From: Bacteroidaceae bacterium
GTDB taxonomy: Bacteria > Bacteroidota > Bacteroidia > Bacteroidales > Bacteroidaceae
Length of the DNA stretch: 44,933 bases
Assembly (NCBI GenBank): GCA_017651505.1
Contig: JAGCCV010000050.1
Span: 1-44,933, forward strand
Direction: 5' to 3'
A program made the translations under genes and the position numbers. Below are positions 42,560 to 44,933 of the stretch, one piece after another. Positions within the stretch are counted from its first letter, which is position 1. Every line of letters begins with the position of its first letter. The notes under the pieces were generated by a model that was not told the DNA's origin, ran no database searches, and worked only from the letters and a program-made list of their open reading frames with translations.

Positions 42560-44933
42560 TCAATTGTCAACAACAATTGTAATCCCCGACGAATGAGAAG
42601 CAAACTCAGGTGCGTATGCAGATTGTACTGTAGATGCACCTACTTGGTAAGTACCTGTACGTTGCACACGATAGCGCACCTCCAATACATGCATTCCCTT
42701 TCCGAGCATATCGAAGAAATAGTTAGTGGCAGCATCCTCTACCTCCATATAATAGCCTACACCATTCCACCGATAGCCCGACAACTGTGCCACTGGCTCG
42801 AAGCAGGCAGCTGGACGATCCTTCAACTGCACGAAATCCATTGTGCGATCCAGTTCTATGGTCATGCGAGAAACCACCACATCACCCACCTTCAACTTTG
42901 CTCCATCGCCTATTTGCTGCAAGGTCTTCTTGCCCTGCGCATCAATACGCTCCACATAAAAACGGCGATCCAGGTTCAGTTCTTTTCCGTGCTGTTGGAT
43001 GTCGGTCATCGGGGTAAAATACTGGGCATAAGCTGCTCCCCAGGCAATACCGTCATCACGTTTCTCCACCTTGATAACAGAAGCCTCTACGGTTTGTTTG
43101 TCTGCAAACACCTCCTTAATGTAACCCAAGTCAGGTGTGTCGCTCTTGGTAGGCGAAATGGTTTCCATCACCCTATCTGCAAAGGTAATTCTCACATCGC
43201 CCTTGTTTTCCAACAGGTTGGCACCACGACACAGCAAAGCATAGATAGCATCCACCGTGCATATTGACGAGTTCCAACCTCGTGTCTGCTTCTGCTTCAA
43301 CAGCCACATCTTCATCTCCTCAATCAGGTCATCGTCGCCGCCCACAAATCTCAGTGCCTCCATCGTAGCTACATGTTGTGGTACAGGAATCATTGCCCAA
43401 GTGTAAGGTTTATCGAGGAAAGCGAAGTGAGCGCCCATCTCGTCTTCATCCACCATGTGCTCTTTCAGCGAGTTGATAAAGTTCTGCGCACTCTTCAGTT
43501 TACCTGTCTTGTGCTGGATTATCGCACTCTGAGCCTTGTCAATCACATCACCGTCTTTCAGGTTGTTGTCCACCAACGAGAGGAAGTGGTTATAGGCTTC
43601 TTTGTTCTTTGCGGGCACAGTCATATCGCCAATCGCTATCAGGTAGAGATATTGCATCTCCATATACGACAAACACTTAGGCAGCTTGTCTTTACCATAA
43701 TTCCTCAGCATCTCTTGATAGTGTTACAGCATCTTGGTGTGGAGGAAGGCAAAGCCTTTTTCCTTCATTTCATTAACAGTGTTGCTTTGGGCATTGACCA
43801 TTAACGGCTGACGACCATTCTCTATACCTTCCTTCAATAACATATCCAAACGAATTAGCAAACCAGTAATATAGGTGGTAGTGAAGTAGCTGCTCTCCAT
43901 ACCACTGAACCAGCTCCAGCCACCATCCTCGTTCTGCAGGCCCTGCAATTTGGTCAGATCTGTATCAATTCGGTTATTCATCTGGTTGATATCAAACAAC
44001 AAACCTAATCGTTGTTTGCGCTCAGTTTCATTTTGCGCATCCATCACCCAAGGTGTCTCGTTCAGTATAATCTCTTTCAGTTCCTGGTTCTTCTCCAACT
44101 GACTCAGCAGGGTTTGCTTGTCGCCACCCTCGAGTTTCCAGCGATTGAACACCTGCTGAATACGAGGCTGACTATTGGCGATATACGAAGCTAATGTGTT
44201 ACCATAGAAGGCTGAAGCCCAGGCAATGGCGTTGTCAGATGTAGGGTCACTGATCTCAGGCAAAGCCTGTACGGCATACCACGCTGGATTACCTGTAAAC
44301 TCAACGGTCAACTTTTTCTGAGTAGCTGATGGATGCTGGTGATTGAACAGCTCGGCTGTAGAGAACTCACGCGTTTGGTTACCTCGTATTGGCATCGCCA
44401 GCGTCTCGGTGATATATTGCTTGTTGCTCAACACAGGCAACACATGCTGCTCACCGTCACTGAATTTTCCACCATCAGCCACCATACGGACACCCAGCAA
44501 ACTGTATTCTTCTGTCACGTCGAAACCAAACGAGACAGCAGTATTGCCCTTAGCATCTGCCTTGAAGGTCTTAGTTTGGGTGGCAATCGTCTTATCAGTA
44601 ATAGGATCAAACAAAGTAAAGGTAGCAGTCCCTTTTATTTGATTATCAGTTAGGTTAGACACTATAGCGGTAATATTCATTTTATCTCCCATACGCACGA
44701 AGCGCGGCATATTAGGTCTGAGCATAAAGTCTTTTTGTGTCACAGCCTGCGCACTTAGATTGCCCACCATCATGTCCTTAGTGTGTGAGATACCTCGGAA
44801 ATTCCATCGTGTCAGGCTTTCAGGCATCGTAAACGAGAGCACTATCTCGCCCTGTTCATTGGTGCGCAACTGTGGGTAGAAGAATGCCGTCTCGGCAAAG
44901 TTGGTGCGCACGGCCGATTCATTACCCGACGAT
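42560..44933 (-). pseudogene. Alpha-2-macroglobulin family protein, interrupted by an in-frame stop; 5' end beyond the window
   Basis: The frame is open from the right edge (44933) and reads NFAETAFFYPQLRTNEQGEI, then MPESLTRWNFRGIS, the bacterial alpha-2-macroglobulin core. It stops at TAA 43726-43724 after HTKML, and continues in the same frame as HYQEMLRNYGKDKLPKCLS to a second stop at 42560. One base change (CAA to TAA) would explain it. Helical terpenoid-cyclase-like repeats (GGWSWFSGMESSYFTTTYIT) and a C-terminal beta domain are present. The CxEQ thioester motif is absent (ISDPTSDNAIAWASAFYGN stands there), as in other Bacteroidetes members. Such proteins are envelope protease traps or anchors. 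A sequencing error is possible. Confidence 0.8.

Noticed and set aside
42593-43267. 224-residue open frame on the plus strand
   Set aside because: Antisense to the 3' part of the alpha-2-macroglobulin gene, with His/Ile/Cys-rich shadow composition. It does not explain the stop codon there.

Overview
The window reads as chromosome of a Bacteroidales bacterium, most likely Prevotella or a close relative. The reasons are the many Bacteroidetes-type promoters (-33 TTTG or TTG, about 20 nt, then -7 TAnnTTTG), the mutY-ssb-gldE block, the HU / AURKAIP1-COX24 / RNase G block, and families typical of the group (DUF3810, DUF4369-TlpA, DUF1573, thioester-less alpha-2-macroglobulin, GHL10). I see no rRNA, tRNA, CRISPR array or intact mobile element. 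Genus level is inference. Apart from the first ~540 bases the window is ordinary, densely packed chromosome.

Layout. 1-540 is visibly AT-rich accessory debris: the start of an unknown gene at the left edge and a scar joining the 5' part of a serine recombinase gene to the 3' part of a SLOG-family gene. 652-6304 holds dinB, then, divergently, an apparent five-gene operon cysK / ATP-grasp / esterase / pdxS / pdxT. 6280-11433 holds a possible 39-aa ORF, DUF3810 protein, MazG, a SulP transporter and a TlpA-like lipoprotein. 11547-16936 holds gldE, ssb and mutY on the minus strand and, divergently, HU, a 29-aa basic ribosomal-type protein and RNase G. 17042-20479 holds a PatB/MalY C-S lyase, a 110-aa orphan and a YgiQ radical SAM protein whose start region is duplicated upstream.

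20473-28843: mfd, glycerate kinase and a GH30 glycosidase lie on the minus strand, preceded by a two-gene unit resembling the alpha/beta subunits of C-glycoside deglycosidases, the alpha-like one with a twin-arginine leader. A DPM1-like glycosyltransferase is divergent. 28936-35209 is a minus-strand operon: GHL10 hydrolase, purL and two half-size chromate transporters joined by short overlaps. uvrA is divergent from an overlapping promoter region.

38209-44933, all minus strand: a broken alpha-2-macroglobulin gene running off the right edge, DUF1573 protein, MeaB, and an ABC-type ATPase followed by a DUF4435 TOPRIM-like protein. This last pair has the family composition of the AriA/AriB (PARIS) phage-defence system.

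The best candidates for new biology are the DUF4435/ATPase pair (38209-40137), the C-deglycosidase-like pair with only one signal peptide (26533-27981), and the ATP-grasp/esterase pair inside the cysK-pdxST operon (2877-4828). The left-edge scar, the nonsense codon in alpha-2-macroglobulin, the duplicated ygiQ start and the MutY insertion are sequence-level oddities worth confirming.
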